From positions 59,714,444 through 59,778,443 of the forward strand of contig NW_026623067.1 in NCBI RefSeq assembly GCF_023065955.2: a stretch of 64,000 nucleotides of DNA, written 5' to 3'. The translations under genes and the position numbers were made by a program. Under the pieces are notes generated by a model, which was not told the DNA's origin, ran no database searches, and saw only the letters and a list, made by a program, of their open reading frames with translations. Below, one piece after another: positions 14,609 through 29,076 of this stretch. Source of the stretch: Ursus arctos. Lineage: Eukaryota; Chordata; Mammalia; Carnivora; Ursidae. The first letter of the stretch is position 1, and each line of letters begins with the position of its first letter.

Positions 14609-16221
14609 CCTCACTTTCTTTCTTGTCTTTCTTTTCTCCGTTTCTTCCTTCCCTCTCTTTTTTTGTCTTAAAGAGACAAGGTGACATGCCATAGTTTCCT
14701 CTGGGAAAATGATACACTGTAATATAAGGAAATCAAAAATATGTGACTATAACCATGTCAATGAAAGGCAGAGATGGAAGAAATTAGAAAATGACCTATA
14801 AATCTGGATTTGTAAGTATTAGACTCTAAAGAGTACCATTCAGATTTACAGTTCTTTCAGTTGAACTCTTAACCTTATACACTTTAAAACTCTTTTAAAG
14901 GTATAAGCACTCAGAAAATTAAGGAACCTATAAACTCACATCAACGTGTCAAAAATAAAAACATGCTGAGAGAAGCTGAGCAATTTGAAATCCTTTCATT
15001 TCATTAAGACTCTCACACACTATTTTTGAACAGTAGCCAACCTAAGATGGAATCCCCACAGTTTCTGTGGTGGTGAGTTTTTTTCATTTCCTTACATCAA
15101 AAAGATTTGTGTATGTGTCTCTATATGTCTGTGTGTCTGTGTACTACAGGGACAAAAAAAAATATTGGCAGGTAAGTCCTTCTGAACATACAGGATGGCA
15201 ATTTGTTTAAATCTCTCACTTGTCTACTATGATAAAGAAGAAACATGGTTGAAGACTATGATACTGGTATCAATCACACTAGGTTCAACAATCGGTTTTG
15301 GACTACTGGCCTATTGTAGATGTGCTTTCTCTTTAAGATACAGTTGGCTAAAAAACTAAATTTTAAATATTTTCACATGAAAAAAGTCTCCGAGCTAAAA
15401 GGGGATGAAAAGCGACTGGCGGTACAAATTTTCTGTTCGGACAATTAATGCACAGCCACACAGACGAGGTGGAAAGAAAGAACAGGGCACTGCTCATGTT
15501 TCCTAGAGTAATGCATGTTTCATTAACACTAAATTCGTGAGTTTCGTCAAGAGTATACCTTGATTTGATAGATCAGTATATCTGCAGTCATTCTTTTACA
15601 TAGTTGATCACATGACAAAACGCTCTTGTATATTTTTACAAAATAAGGATGTAAGTTAGAAAATTGGTCAGAAAATATAGCTAATATATGGGAATGGGAA
15701 AAACTGGGAAATATAAAAGACATAAAAAATCCACATAAGTGGCCTTCTTCAACATTTAATACAATTTAATCATAAGAAATGAGGGTTTAGGTAGGGAATT
15801 TTTTACTTTAGATTGCTTTAATCTAAACTAAAGGCCAAAAACTCTAAGCATATTAAGTCAGCTAGTCTTTTTAAAAAAAATAACAGTTTTATTGAGATAT
15901 AATTCACATATCATAAAATGGACTCGATTAACACGTACGATTAAATATTCATAGTATATTCATAGATCTGTACAAGCATCACAACAATCAAGTTCAGGAC
16001 ATATTCATGAACCACCCTGAAAAATCCTATACACATTAGCAGTCACTTCCCAGTCCTACCCCTACCCACCAATTTAGTCTTCAGAGTATAAAGTTTTTGC
16101 TTCTTTTGTTAAATTTACTCCCAAGCATTTAATTCTTTTTATAAATTGCCATAAAGATACTATTATAAATGAAAACATTACCTTAATCTTCACATTGTTC
16201 ATTGTTAGTGTATAAATACAA

Positions 16222-16322
16222 TTTTTTTTTTACAAGTAAGCTCTATATCCAACGTGAGCTTAAACTCATGACTCCCAAGATCAAGTCACATACTCCCACT
16301 AAATGAGCCAGCAGGCATTCCA
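16222..16322 (-). mobile_element. Short Can-SINE variant inserted in L1
   Basis: A T-run then acaagtaagctctatatcca, a cttaaactcatgactcccaa block and actaaatgagccagcaggca. This is the short carnivore tRNA-type SINE without the CT-rich half. Confidence 0.85.
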
Positions 16323-17383
16323 CAATTTATTTTTTATATGTTGATCTTATACCCTGCCATCTTGCTGAACTGATGTTAATTCTAATAGTTTTTTAGTGGA
16401 TTTCTTATGATTTTTCTCTATATAAGATAATGGCATCTGCAAATAGAAATAGTCTTAATTCTTTTTTTGAATTGGGATGCCTTTTATTTATCTTTCTTGT
16501 CCAGATGTCCTAGCTAGAATCTTTAATGCAGTGCTGAATAGCAGTGGCAAGAAGGGACATGTTCCTGATATCAGGGGAAAAGCATTCAGTCTTTCACCAT
16601 TAAATGTGATGTTAATTGTGGGTTTTTCGCAGATAGTTTGGGTAGTCACTCTTACTTTTTTGAGTGTTTTTATCATGAAAGAATATTAGATTTTGTCAAA
16701 TGTTTTTTCAACATCTACTGAGATGACCACCAGTTTTGGCCTTTATTCTACTGATATGATTATTGCATCAACTGATTTTCCCATGTTAAGCTAACTGTAT
16801 TCTGGGATAAATTCCCTCTGGTCATAGTGTATAATCCTTTTTAGATGTTGCTGGATATGGTCTGCCAGTACTTTACCGAGTTAGTTATATCTATATTCAT
16901 AAGATATTGGTCTATAGTTTTGTGATATCTTTGTCTCATTTTGATATCAAGGTAAACCTGGCCTCAGCAAACGATTTAAGAAGTATTCCTCCTAAAATAT
17001 GGAAGAACTTGTGAAGAAATAGTATTAACTCTTCTTTAAATGTTTAGAATTCAGCAGTGAGGCTATCTGAGCTTGGGCTTTTTTTGATGGAAGTTTATTA
17101 CTAATTGTATCTCTTTATTTATTATTGGTCTATTTATTATTGGTCTATTTTCTATGTCTACTTGAGTCAAGTTCAGTAGTTTGTGCCTTTCTAATAAGAC
17201 TTCTGTCCAGTTCATTTAAGTTATCAAATTTGTTGGCATACATTTATTACCTTCCCCTTTAATCCTTTTTATTTCTATAAGGTCAGTAGTAATAACCTTC
17301 CTTTCATTTGATTTTGGTAATTTCAATCTTCTCTTTTATTTTGATCAGTTTAGCTAAAGATTTCTTAATTTTGGTATCTTTTC

Positions 17384-17586
17384 GGGGTGTCTGGGCAGCT
17401 CAGTGGGCTAAGCATCTGTCTGAGGCTCAGGTCATGATCCTGGGGTCCTAGGATTAAGCCCCACATTGGGCACGCTGCTCAGTGGGGAGTCTGCTTCTTC
17501 CTCTGCTCCCCCCACCCCCACTCGTGTTCTCTCTCTTGGTCTCTCTCAAGTAAATAAATAAATAATACCTTAAAAAAATTTTTTTT
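17384..17586 (+). mobile_element. Can-SINE inserted in L1
   Basis: Starts ggggtgtctgggcagctcag and ends in a taaataaataaataa and A-run tail. Flanking TATCTTTTC copies (just before 17384 and just after 17586) fit a target-site duplication within the L1. Confidence 0.93.
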
Positions 17587-17734
17587 GCTATCTTTTCAAA
17601 GAACCAAGTTATAGTTTGTGTTGTTTTTTGATTAATTCATCAAAATTTAATTCTGATATCTTTAATTTTGTTAATTCTGATATCATTTCAAAGAACCAAT
17701 TTATAGTTTGTATTGTTTTTTGAGTGTCTTCTTT

Positions 17735-17937
17735 TAAAGATTTTATTTATTCATTTGAGAGAGAGAGAGAGAGACACACACACAAAAAGTGAGAATGAGT
17801 GGGGGGAGGGGCAGAGGAAAAGGGAAAAGCGGACTCTCCATTGACAGGGAGCCTGATGTAGGGCTTGATCCTAGGACCCTGGAATCAAACCTGAACCCAA
17901 GGTAGATGCTTAACCACGTGAGCCACCCAGGCAACCC
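17735..17937 (-). mobile_element. Can-SINE inserted in L1
   Basis: taaagattttatttattcat start, GA repeat and gagccacccaggcaaccc end. TCTTCTTTTA on both sides is consistent with a target-site duplication. Confidence 0.94.
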
Positions 17938-20549
17938 TCTTTCTTCTTTTATAATAAAGGTGTTTCAGCTATAAATTTCCCTCTAAGAACAGCTTTAGCT
18001 GCAGCCCATATGTTTTGGTATGTTGTATTTTTGCTTTCATTCATCTCACAGTGTTTTCTAATTTCCTTTATGAATTTGTCTTTAATTCACTGGTTATGTA
18101 TGAGTGTATTAATTTCTATGTATTTGTGATTTTCTTAAATTTCTGTCATTGATGTCAAATTTTATTCCTTTGTGGTTAAATGACATACTTTGTATGATTT
18201 CAATCCTTTTAAATTAATTGAAGCTTGTTTCATGGCCAAGAATAAACTCTCTCCTGAAGAATGTTACATGTACTATTGAGAAGATCATATATTCTCCTAT
18301 TGTTAAGTGGAGTATTCTGTACATGTCTACCAGGTCTGATTGTTTATAAGTATTTTATTTCCTTGTTGGTTTTCTTCCTACTTTTTCTATCAATTGTTGA
18401 AAGCTGGATATTTAAGCCTCCAACTATTACTACTGAATTGTCTTTTTTTTTCTCTTCAATTTGGTACGTTTTTGGTCCATGTATTTTGGGGTTCTGTTAT
18501 TACATGCAACTACATGTTATAATTGTTATCTCTTTCTGATGAACTGAAATTATCATCATAAAGTCTCCCCCTTTGGCCCTAGAAATATAAATTAAGAAAA
18601 GATGACATAGAATATAACAGAAGAAAATTTACATTAGGGATAAATAAGAAATTTGTTCACAAAAGATTGAGGAAACAGTTCTTCCACCATGATCTAGAAC
18701 TCTTGAGGTCTTTAACTAACGAAGGTGTTTTTGTAACCAAAAATTCCTCCTCTGGTCTAAAATTCAAAGTATTTTAACTGCCTTTCTTCTTGTCTTAGAA
18801 CCTGTGGAAATTTTATTTGATTCTTCACAACCTACATCTAATCCTATTCTTGGAATACATACAACTTACTATCAGGTTGGTATGCTAGTTTTAAATTTTA
18901 AAAACTTAACATATTCACTATCACAATATGTGATCTAGATCAAATCTTTAATGATGGCCATAATGGTGAGTATCATTACAATCACCACTCCCAAGAATGA
19001 AGCATCATTTCCTCCCTTTTCTGATGCTTGTTGGATCTAGGAGAAAGACCCTATCTTTGAGAGATGACTGACCTTAATCCCAGGCTATGATCAAGTAGTA
19101 CCAGGTTTAAAGACTTCATGTTTTGTTCACTTTACCAGATTATATACAAAGCTTCCAATTTATTTCCAGAGGTTCATACTTTCCATCTATGGTGATTAAC
19201 AAGAGTTAATTTCCATCAACACTAAGGAAGAAACTATTTTAAATAGTGAATTCCGCAAGGGTACTTAAAACATGACTCATGATTTAAAAAATTATGCAAA
19301 CATCTTGTAGGATATTTCTCTAAATGACTTTAATAACCCTGTCTTCTGTTGCTTGGTTTCAAGGCTCTTTTCAAAAAAGAGACACTGGAGGCTTTCCTCA
19401 AATGTCTGGAAATCTGGCTATCTGTTCGCATTTAAGAGTAGGTTACTGGAAGCTCTGTAAGCATTAGCAGGGCTTTTTAATTAGTGGACTTAATCAAAGG
19501 GTGATCTGATAGTGAGACAGTTTTTCATGGTAGGCGTAGAAAATATTTATAGGTCCTTTCTCTGTGGTCATTCAGCATCTACAGAGTTATGTTCTAATTT
19601 TGTATCAGAAAATATGTGTTTGGTTGATGGGTATTCTGGAAACAGGGTAAAAGAAGGAAGCTGCAGTAGGCAGACTTTCATTTAGTGCCCAGCTCAGGGT
19701 TCTCAGAGATAAACAGAACAATGAGTCTGTTAAATTTCAACAATCAGTATGTACATTTCCACATAATCACTTTAATGATAAGCCAATATACCTATCTTTT
19801 GCTGTGCCGGGTATTCCTGAATCTAGAACCCTCCCAGTTCAATTTCTACAGAAAATAAGTTTCCATTCTATTCTGGGGAATGTAGGTGGGGGAGCTGACC
19901 AGGACGGAAGATTGGACCTGCAATTATTTTTTCAATACTTTTTCCAATATCCAAACAAAATCTTTTTTCTATTGAAGCAGATTATATGTTGTGAAATTAA
20001 AATGCAACTTGAGAGAATCTTCCCAAAATACTATTCTAATTTCATAAAGGTAAATCTAGATGACTTAGTAAGGTTCAATATTTCAGTCCCAAGTTGTAAC
20101 GACCACTTTGTAGTAAGAAGCTAGTATTCTGCAAGACTGGGAGGGGAACAGCTCATAAGGAGGAAGAGAGCCATGATGAAAATAAGAAGCAGGAAGAAGG
20201 AAAGAAGGACAAAGTAGGGGGAGAGAAGCATCAGACTTTGGTATCAGTAATGGAATATTCCACTGTCATCTCTGAAATAGAAAATCAATGCCATGAATAC
20301 AACAATTTGAAAAATTATTTGAAAATAGGTATAAATTATATTTTACATTCTTTCATAACTTTAGCAAAAATAAGCACAATTAGATTAACTGCCCAATAAT
20401 CATGCTGTGGAATGTGTTTTATTTTTTTCACAAAGTCTTATTTTTGTAATCAAAAAATTTTTTTACAAATCTACTCCAGTTTTTTCTTAGGATATGTCAG
20501 AAGAAGAGTACTGACTATGAATCACAGGTTTCTGGCTTTGTTTGTTTGT

Positions 20550-20720
20550 TTGTTTAAGATTCCTCATGTAAGTGATACCATGCAGTATTTGTCTTTGGTT
20601 TATTTCTTTTACTATAAGGCTCTCGAGGTTCATCCATGTTGTTGCAAATCAAAGGTTTCTAATGAACAATTCAGAATTCCATCCAGTAAGTTAGCCATTA
20701 TAAATAGAGCAACAATAAAC
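20550..20720 (-). mobile_element. L1 3' fragment
   Basis: gattcctcatgtaagtgata, ccatgcagtatttgtctttg and aggttcatccatgttgttgc are reverse-complement blocks of an L1 3' end. Confidence 0.75.
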
Positions 20721-21211
20721 GAATATACGAAATAAACCACGTTGATCCTGGGTCTGTAAAGAACCGTGCTGTGAAATCAGAGCTATTTTTAATAATTTTC
20801 CATTAATAACACTGATTATATACTTTTCAACACCAGTTTACTGAGTGGAGACAGAAAAGAACACTAAACAGAGACAAATATACTCTAAAAAAACGATCAA
20901 ACTCCATTATAATATAGCTTCCCCCAAGATATAAATTTTCAGTACTAGAAACTGATTTTATCAAATACTGATGAAATAAGAGGACCAATGTCTGGAATTT
21001 AGAATGAGTCTTGTTAGATAATGAGTGACCATTATTATTTAATGTCAGAATATATATTTTACTTACATGTCTTTTCCTAGAAGGACTTTCACTTTCCAGT
21101 AGTTATCCTTTTAAAAAATTATTCAAGTAGATAATTATTCTTGTTATATACTTACTTATTCTATAACTTTAAAAAGAACACTTTATGTAGCTGAGAGGAA
21201 AAAACATACTA

Positions 21212-21346
<135 letters not shown>

Positions 21347-21979
21347 CTAATCAGTTTATTTTTATGTTTGAATGAGTCAATATATATTCTGGATTCTGTG
21401 AGTACAAGACCTTATTTACCTTTGTATTTTCAGTGGTTGTCAAGGTATGCCCAATAAACATGCTGTGGAATGTCTTTAAATACAACACATTATTATTAAA
21501 ACTGTACCCACTCTCATTTGTGTAAGGGATAGTACGGAGGTATGAATTATTTTGTCCTTTGGTCTTCCCATCCCTTCCTACCTAGCTTGGGCAATTTCAT
21601 AATCCTACCAGAGGCCTCCAAGGGCTGAACAGGACTGTAAAAAAGTAACTTAAATGCAGAAGATGCCTTAACCTGCCTCTGGGAGTTCTTAAATTTACTA
21701 TTTCTGGATATGTAGGGAAAACTCAATGACTTACAGGTGTGATATCAGTTTTCATTCATCCTAATGTGTCTGTGCCTGGACATCCTTTTTAACATACCTA
21801 ATTCCAGAAAAAACAGAATCCCCCATGTTTTCCTTCTGCATACCTTTTTTTCTATGTACTATCCCTTATTCTATTGCCTAACATACTTTAATCTTCTGTA
21901 TTATGTATTTCACTCTTAATGCAAATTTATAAAGCTTAGCCCCCAACCTTATTCTCTGCTTTCTATCACTTTTGAATGG

Positions 21980-22054
21980 CTTTTTTTCTTCTCTTTCCTT
22001 TCCCTTTTCCCTTCCTTTCCTTTTCTTTCTTTTCTTCCTTCCTTCCTTTCTTTC
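21980..22054. repeat. Polypyrimidine tract (CTTT/CCTT)n
   Basis: About 75 bases almost entirely C and T on the plus strand (purine on the CERT1 sense strand). Confidence 0.9.
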
Positions 22055-22859
22055 GAGGTACACCGTTTCTACGTAAGAAGTCTTCATTCTAAATTAATGT
22101 CTTACTTCTTGCCTGTATCTCTACATCAAGAGTAATTTCGCTCTACAACAAACATGTCATCTACTTTAGTTCATTCTCTCTCTCTAATAGATGCAGAGCC
22201 CATTCTTGTTCATTAATCTTCCCCTAAATGGTAGCAATCATCACGGAAAATACTTTTGTTCTGTGTTGCCATTTTCTAGTTACTAGGCTATTTCATTTTT
22301 TCCTCACTTAAAAATTTTGCTACTCATCTATAACAACTTTTTCAAATCATAAGCTGCTATTATCTACTAATACCTACTATTCATTTCTATGAAAGAATAG
22401 ACCATTCATATGGTTAATTCTAATAAATTTATTAACACAGCATACTGCTCTGTTTTTAAATCAGTATTTATCATCAGACAAGATCCTGACCTTGACTCAA
22501 TACTACTCGGATGAACTGTTACTAAATACTACTGAAAGGTTTGTGCCTCACTTATCCCATTAGTATCTACTTTGGGTTTCGTATCTCTAACCATCCAATA
22601 TAGTACCACCAAACAGGGATTTTCAACTTTGTTTTTCTAACCCAACACTTAATATATAAAATTGATGAAAACAAGAGCTGTTCTTGCCGGAAGAGTGGAC
22701 TTCCCCTTTCCTTCCCAGCCAAGCATTCCTTGTGCATCCTTGAGGCACCCTTAAGGGATATCTGACACGGTTTGAAACTACTGTCCAAATAGAAATCCCC
22801 CACCCCAATCATTTCTGCTTTCCTTATCCTTGCAATAATCCAAATGAACCACATTAAAA

Positions 22860-23030
22860 ATAGCAGCTATTATTTACTTAAGTTTCGCTGTTAGGCACAG
22901 TGCTAATGTATATAATTCTCACTTAATTCTCACAGTCATATGTGCTGGATATAATATCTACTTTACAGTTGAGAAAAGAGATGTGGAAAAATGTTAAGTA
23001 ATCTACTTCAAGTCATCAAACTAACAATGA
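22860..23030 (-). repeat. MIR fragment
   Basis: The sequence around ttaggcacagtgctaatgta, cttaattctcacagtcatat and ctactttacagttgagaaaa is the reverse-complement MIR core. Confidence 0.75.
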
Positions 23031-23329
23031 AAAAAGAACAAGATTAATAGAAACTTTCCTTTAATGTAATACATGTCTTCCTTTAAAATTAGACAGTTTA
23101 TTTAGGTTAGAGATAATGTCTCCTACTTCTGCAAACTCAATATATCTAAGATTTTAAGGGTTAATTAAATTCTACTGAAGCATGTGTGGGAATTGGAGGG
23201 GGGAGGGCTGAAAGTGCCTAACAGTTCTGATAAAATATTTTATATAAAAACCCTGAACACCTAAAATGAGAATTTGCTATTATTATTTCAATGACACACT
23301 TAATAAAGAACAGTGATTCTTAAAATTCT

Positions 23330-23640
23330 TTAAGCCATAAAAAAAAAGACTTCAAACCAAAAACGTTCTACCCAGGAAAGTTATCATTCAGAACTGAAAG
23401 TGAGATACAGTTTTCCACACAAGCAAAAGCTAAAGGAGTTCATCACCACTAAATCGGCCTTAACAGGAAATGTTAAAGGGACTTCTGTGGACTGAGAAGA
23501 AAGTGCTCTCATTATCAACAAAAAAACATATGAAAGAGTAAATCTCACTGGAAAGGTAAATATAGAATAAAGGTAGTAGATTAATCACTTACAAAATTAG
23601 CATGAAAGCTAAACGGACAAAAATAGATGAATTCACTACC
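23330..23640 (+). mobile_element. Old L1 fragment (5' of the LTR insertion)
   Basis: acgttctacccaggaaagtt, acacaagcaaaagctaaagg and ggaaatgttaaagggacttc follow the L1 order on the plus strand. A second part resumes at 24640. Confidence 0.7.
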
Positions 23641-23821
23641 TATAATCCACTGCTGTCACAGACTTAGTATTGATAATTTAATGAAAGATCCTTAGACTCA
23701 GTTCATCAACTCGGATTTACAAAGTAGGAAACTATAGTCCATGTCCTTATTTCACCTTTACCCAATATGTATTCTTACAAACATCAGTACTTCTTAAGAT
23801 AGCATTTATAGGGAAATCAGT

Positions 23822-24231
23822 TGTTATGGGTTGAACTGTGTCCCTGCACCATTCATATGTTGAAGTTCTAACCTTTCATACATCTGAATGTGACTCTATC
23901 TGGATACAGGGTCTTTACAGAGGTAATCAAGTTAAAATGAGGTCATTAAGGTGGGTCCTAATCCAATAAAACCAGTGGACCAGTGTCCTTGTAAAAGAAG
24001 GAAACTTAAACACATGCACTTACAGAAGGAAGATAATATGAAGACAAAGGGAGAAGACTGCCGAGGAGAGAGACCTAAATGAGATCATTACCTCATGGCC
24101 CTCAGAAGAAACCAACCTTGGAACAACTCATCTCAGACTTCTAGCCTCCAGAACTGTGAGGAAATAAACTTCTGTAGCTTAAGCCACCCAGACTGTAGTA
24201 CTTTGTGATAGCAGCCCTAGCAGACTAATAC
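23822..24231 (+). mobile_element. MaLR (MLT1/MST-type) LTR fossil
   Basis: It runs from tgttatgggttgaactgtgt to gcagccctagcagactaata, with internal blocks caagttaaaatgaggtcatt, cttctagcctccagaactgt and aataaacttctgtagcttaa that are characteristic of ERVL-MaLR LTRs. It is non-coding and ancient and contains an AATAAA on the plus strand, antisense to CERT1. The subfamily assignment is uncertain. Confidence 0.8.
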
Positions 24232-24639
24232 GTTAGTCTACCATTGATGCTATTCATTCAAACATGAATAGTTTAAAATTATTTTTCAAAACTTCTATAC
24301 AACCTGCTTATCACTGCATCCCAATTTCTACTCCTTTCACTATCTCGTCTGTCCTTGACATGTTATATACTATTGGCATGATCATTCAAAAATAAATCAA
24401 TTCCATAGTATATATCCTGTTTTTTTTTAAAGGGTTATCTACAAGTAAATGGAAGATGATGTGTAGTGTTTAATTTGATTAAAAAGGAATACACACATTT
24501 TTCTTAGTGAAGGAGAAAGAGAAGTACAACTGCCTTTATTTTTAGAGAAATGTTAAAGTGCCTAAAACTTCAAGTGTATCAAATATAAAGAACTTCAAGG
24601 ATACTTCATTTAGACAAAATTAAGTACTTTAAGAGGAAT

Positions 24640-25610
24640 ACGGGCTTCTGCTTCTGACCAAGGTAGACTAAACAGGCTACCCTCTAGCATGAAATTAAAA
24701 AACTGGAAAAACTACATGAAACAAAGGTTTTCAAGACATTGGATGTTAGGCAATAAAGGACAGTGATTCCTGAGAATCAGAAAACAAATGACATGAGCCC
24801 TATGATTACCCTAGGTTACTGTCTCGGGAGAGTTTCCAAGTGGTAGAATAAGGAGGAAAGCAGAAGGAATCTGGCAGACTCTCTAAGGTGAGGAGTAGAT
24901 GACAGAACAGAAAGATAAAGGCAACTAGAGTTCACAAGACAGAGGACTACAGAGGAGAGACCTATACAGAGAAAGAATTCGGAAATCAGTAGAAGGTCCC
25001 CTAGAGAATTCAGTAGAGTACTGTTACCACATACAAGTGAGGGAACTATAGAGGTCAGGGAAAGAACCATACGAAAAAATTCCAGGAACAGTATCCAAAA
25101 CCTACATGGCACAGGGAAAAATTCCTATTTCCACAACACAGACTGGAAAACCTTATAATTCACAGGGTACTGGTTAGAGAGCACTGGTAGAGGGGAAAAA
25201 TTAAAACACAAAATGTAAGGTTCTCATACTACGTTGGAAGTGGTACGTTACCTGAAAGCAGACTATGGTAAGTTAAATGTACATACTATAAACCCTAAAG
25301 TAGCCACTAAAATAACAAAAAGTTATAACTAAAAGCCAACAAAGGACATAACAAATAAAATTATTTTAAAAATACTCAATACAAAAGAAGGCAGAAGGAG
25401 GAAAAAATGAGAGAAGACAAAAAGAATCTGAACTCAGCTCAAACACATTTAATAAAACCAAGAAATGAAACCACGTCAAGTAACTTAGTTACACTGGGAA
25501 TGAACTTAGTGCTATTTAGTAATACTGCTATGAATAGTTCATTTTTGCCTTCATGGCAAATAAAAGAAAAAATGAAGAACAGATGTTAACAGTAATATCT
25601 TTAGCAGTAA
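24640..25610 (+). mobile_element. Old L1 (5' region) fragment
   Basis: aaagtagccactaaaataac, acaaaaagttataactaaaa and aatactcaatacaaaagaag resemble the inter-ORF/5' part of ancient mammalian L1 on the plus strand. The portion 24640-25190 is less certain. Confidence 0.6.
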
Positions 25611-25738
25611 CAAAGAAAAAATAACTTAAAAACTCACATTATGAGTAAGTTAACGAAGATCATCTCTCTTAAACAAAAAAATTCACTAAATATTATTTTT
25701 AAATCTTTATGTAGCTCCATTATTGGTTTCTTCTTCTG

Positions 25739-25835
25739 TGAGAAAAAAGCCAGAGGAAGGGATGGGGAGAGAGAGAAGTGAAGAGAAAAAGAAAGGGAGA
25801 AGAAGAGAAGGAAGAGAGAGGAATAAAGAGATGGA
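25739..25835. repeat. Polypurine (GA-rich) tract
   Basis: About 95 bases almost free of pyrimidine on the plus strand. Confidence 0.9.
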
Positions 25836-25905
25836 ATGATTTCAGATTTGGAGGATTTAACATAAACATGCTTCTCTCTAAGACTCATGATGGGGTACAA
25901 TTATT

Positions 25906-26012
25906 TTGTTTTGTTTTGTTTTTAATAAGCTCTAGGCCCAATGCAGGGCTTTAACTCATGACCCTGAGATCAAGAGTCATAAGCTCTACTGAATGAGCCA
26001 GCCAGGTGCCCC
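25906..26012 (-). mobile_element. Short Can-SINE with target-site duplication
   Basis: A T-rich (TTTTG)n tail, aactcatgaccctgagatca and tgagccagccaggtgcccc head. The flanks ATGGGGTACAATTATT (25890-25905) and ATGGGGTAAATTTATT (26013-26028) are a 16-bp duplication with two mismatches. Confidence 0.93.
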
Positions 26013-26325
26013 ATGGGGTAAATTTATTAGACATGATCATGTGAAATGCCCCATGTTACCAAGATGATAGATATATTTTTTAATGGAATGAAGAGTTTAA
26101 AAATCACTTAAAAATCTTCAGTCGTATCTGGTATGGGGGGATCAGATTACTTAGGATGCATTATTAAAGTATACAAGTTATATGGACACTGAAATCTGTT
26201 ACATTGGGAGTTTTCAGCAAAAGTGACTATAATTACCTTTATCTCTTAAAGACATTACCCTTTAAGATCAAGAGGCTTTAAATCCATTCATTCTCCAAGT
26301 AAAAATAGTGGTAATAGCCTAATTA

Positions 26326-27384
<1,059 letters not shown>

Positions 27385-27449
27385 CTAAAAATGAAAGTAA
27401 ACTAGGTGAAAAAAAAAAGTTAAGCAAAAAGTACTTAATCATCACAAGA

Positions 27450-27600
27450 AGAAAAGTTGTAACTATGTGAGGTGACAGATGTTAAAAAATTATCATGGTA
27501 ATCATTTCACAATATATACATCTATCAAATCATTATGTTGTACACTTACAATACAATGTTACATGTCAATTATATATCAATAAAACTGGAAAAAACACTT
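27450..27600 (+). mobile_element. L1 3'-end fragment
   Basis: aactatgtgaggtgacagat, tggtaatcatttcacaatat and tatatatcaataaaactgga are the usual L1 3' UTR blocks. It begins about 65 bp upstream on the plus strand from the SR exon. Confidence 0.75.
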
Positions 27601-27739
27601 AGGAGAAAACAAAAGTTTTCCTACAAATCAATACGTTATTAGTAACAATATTTAGCAGTTTGAGTCCATGTAAGAAATATAAGCAAGCCACTGGCATAAG
27701 TAATGCCTTTCTATTCCTAACTGCCACTTAATTTAGAAA

Positions 27740-28035
27740 TTTACTGAGTAACAACTATAGGTTGGGCTAGGGGGCTTAGAGTGTTTAGTAACAGGAAAAC
27801 TACCCAGAGTAGGCAAATTCATAAGGACAAATAGGAGAGTGGTTACCAGGGAGTACAGGGAGGGGGAAATGCGATGGAATTTAACAGGCACAGGGTTTTT
27901 GTTGCAGAAGATGAAAAAGTTCTGGAGACGGATGGTGATGTTCAACATGCACGTACTTCATGTCACAGAACTGTACACTTAAGCATGGCTAAAATGACAA
28001 ATTGTTACGTATATTTTACCACAATTAAAAAAAGG
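27740..28035 (+). mobile_element. L1-type 3'-end fragment
   Basis: gagagtggttaccagggagt, ggtgatgttcaacatgcacg and tattttaccacaatt match the layout of an old L1 3' end. Confidence 0.65.
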
Positions 28036-28337
28036 ACAGAATAAGGCTAAAAAGATAATAATAAAAAAACTCCCAGTACTATTTCTTTGTAAATTAATCA
28101 TGTATCCTGACACAGCTCAAATATAACTGTCTCAGTGAAGCCTTTCTTTTTATACCAGGCAGTTTGTCTCCGTATTCTCAACCATTTCTATATCATGATT
28201 ATGGCGTTTACCACTCAACTATTATAGTTTACATTTTGTAATTACAACTGGAGTTGGATCTTCTAGAAGACTGTATCTTTTTAAAATTTTTGTATTCACT
28301 TCAACAGTTCATGGCAGAAAGAAAGTTTCCAACTTCA

Positions 28338-28525
28338 GGGTGCCTGGGTGGCTCAGTCAGTTAAGTGTCTGACTTTGGTTCAGGTCATGATCCCAGGGTC
28401 CTGGAATCGATCCCCATGTCCCCGACGATCTCTGCATGGTGCTGCTTATCCCTCTCCCTCTGCCTCTCCCCCCTCTTGTGTGCCCGCTCTCTCTCTCAAA
28501 TAAATAAAATCTTAAAAGAAAAAAA
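28338..28525 (+). mobile_element. Can-SINE
   Basis: gggtgcctgggtggctcagt head to caaataaataaaatcttaaa tail. The flanks gaaagtttccaactt and gaaacttttcaattt are probably a decayed target-site duplication. Confidence 0.94.
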
Positions 28526-29076
28526 GAAACTTTTCAATTTTGTCAGTCTGTTAAGAAATCACACCATGGAAGATAATTAATTGAACTTCTGGATACTGGG
28601 GTACAGTTAGACTCTGCACTGTAATAACACTTGGGGTTGGCATGCTTCAGAGCACCAATTCTATAGTCCACCCTCGTTGAGACAAAAGCAGTACTAATGA
28701 TATAGACACAAGAATTGAACATTTGAAAAAAAATAACTTCCAAGTATCTGAAAAACCTGCTAAAGTATTCTGGATCTCTGCTTGCCTTCTTCTGTTACTT
28801 TTAAAAAGAACTACAAATAACTTTAGTCCTAGTCACTAAACTTAAGAGGTAAAATAATAACTGATCATTTTTGGTATCACACGTAGTAGCAACAATTATA
28901 AGTTTTTTTAGAATACTTGATTTTCAAGATTAAGATTAGGAATCATTAAAATTAAGTACAATGTATTATAGAAACTATAGAAAATGTATTATGACATTTT
29001 ACATCCTCTGTGTTCTAGTTCCTGAAAATCCATTACGTTTCCTATACAGCTATTGGTTTGCCCAAGACATCATTCT

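Larger units (their letters stand above)
15875..18580 (-). mobile_element. Old L1, antisense to the plus strand, interrupted by three SINEs
   Basis: It starts with ttattgagatataattcaca (L1 3' region, reverse complement) and continues through reverse-complement ORF2 blocks such as ttgctgaactgatgttaatt, ataatggcatctgcaaatag, tgaatagcagtggcaagaag and ttgtaagtttaggctg-type decayed sequence. Its reading frames are broken. SINEs at 16222-16322, 17384-17586 and 17735-17937 lie within it. Confidence 0.85.
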
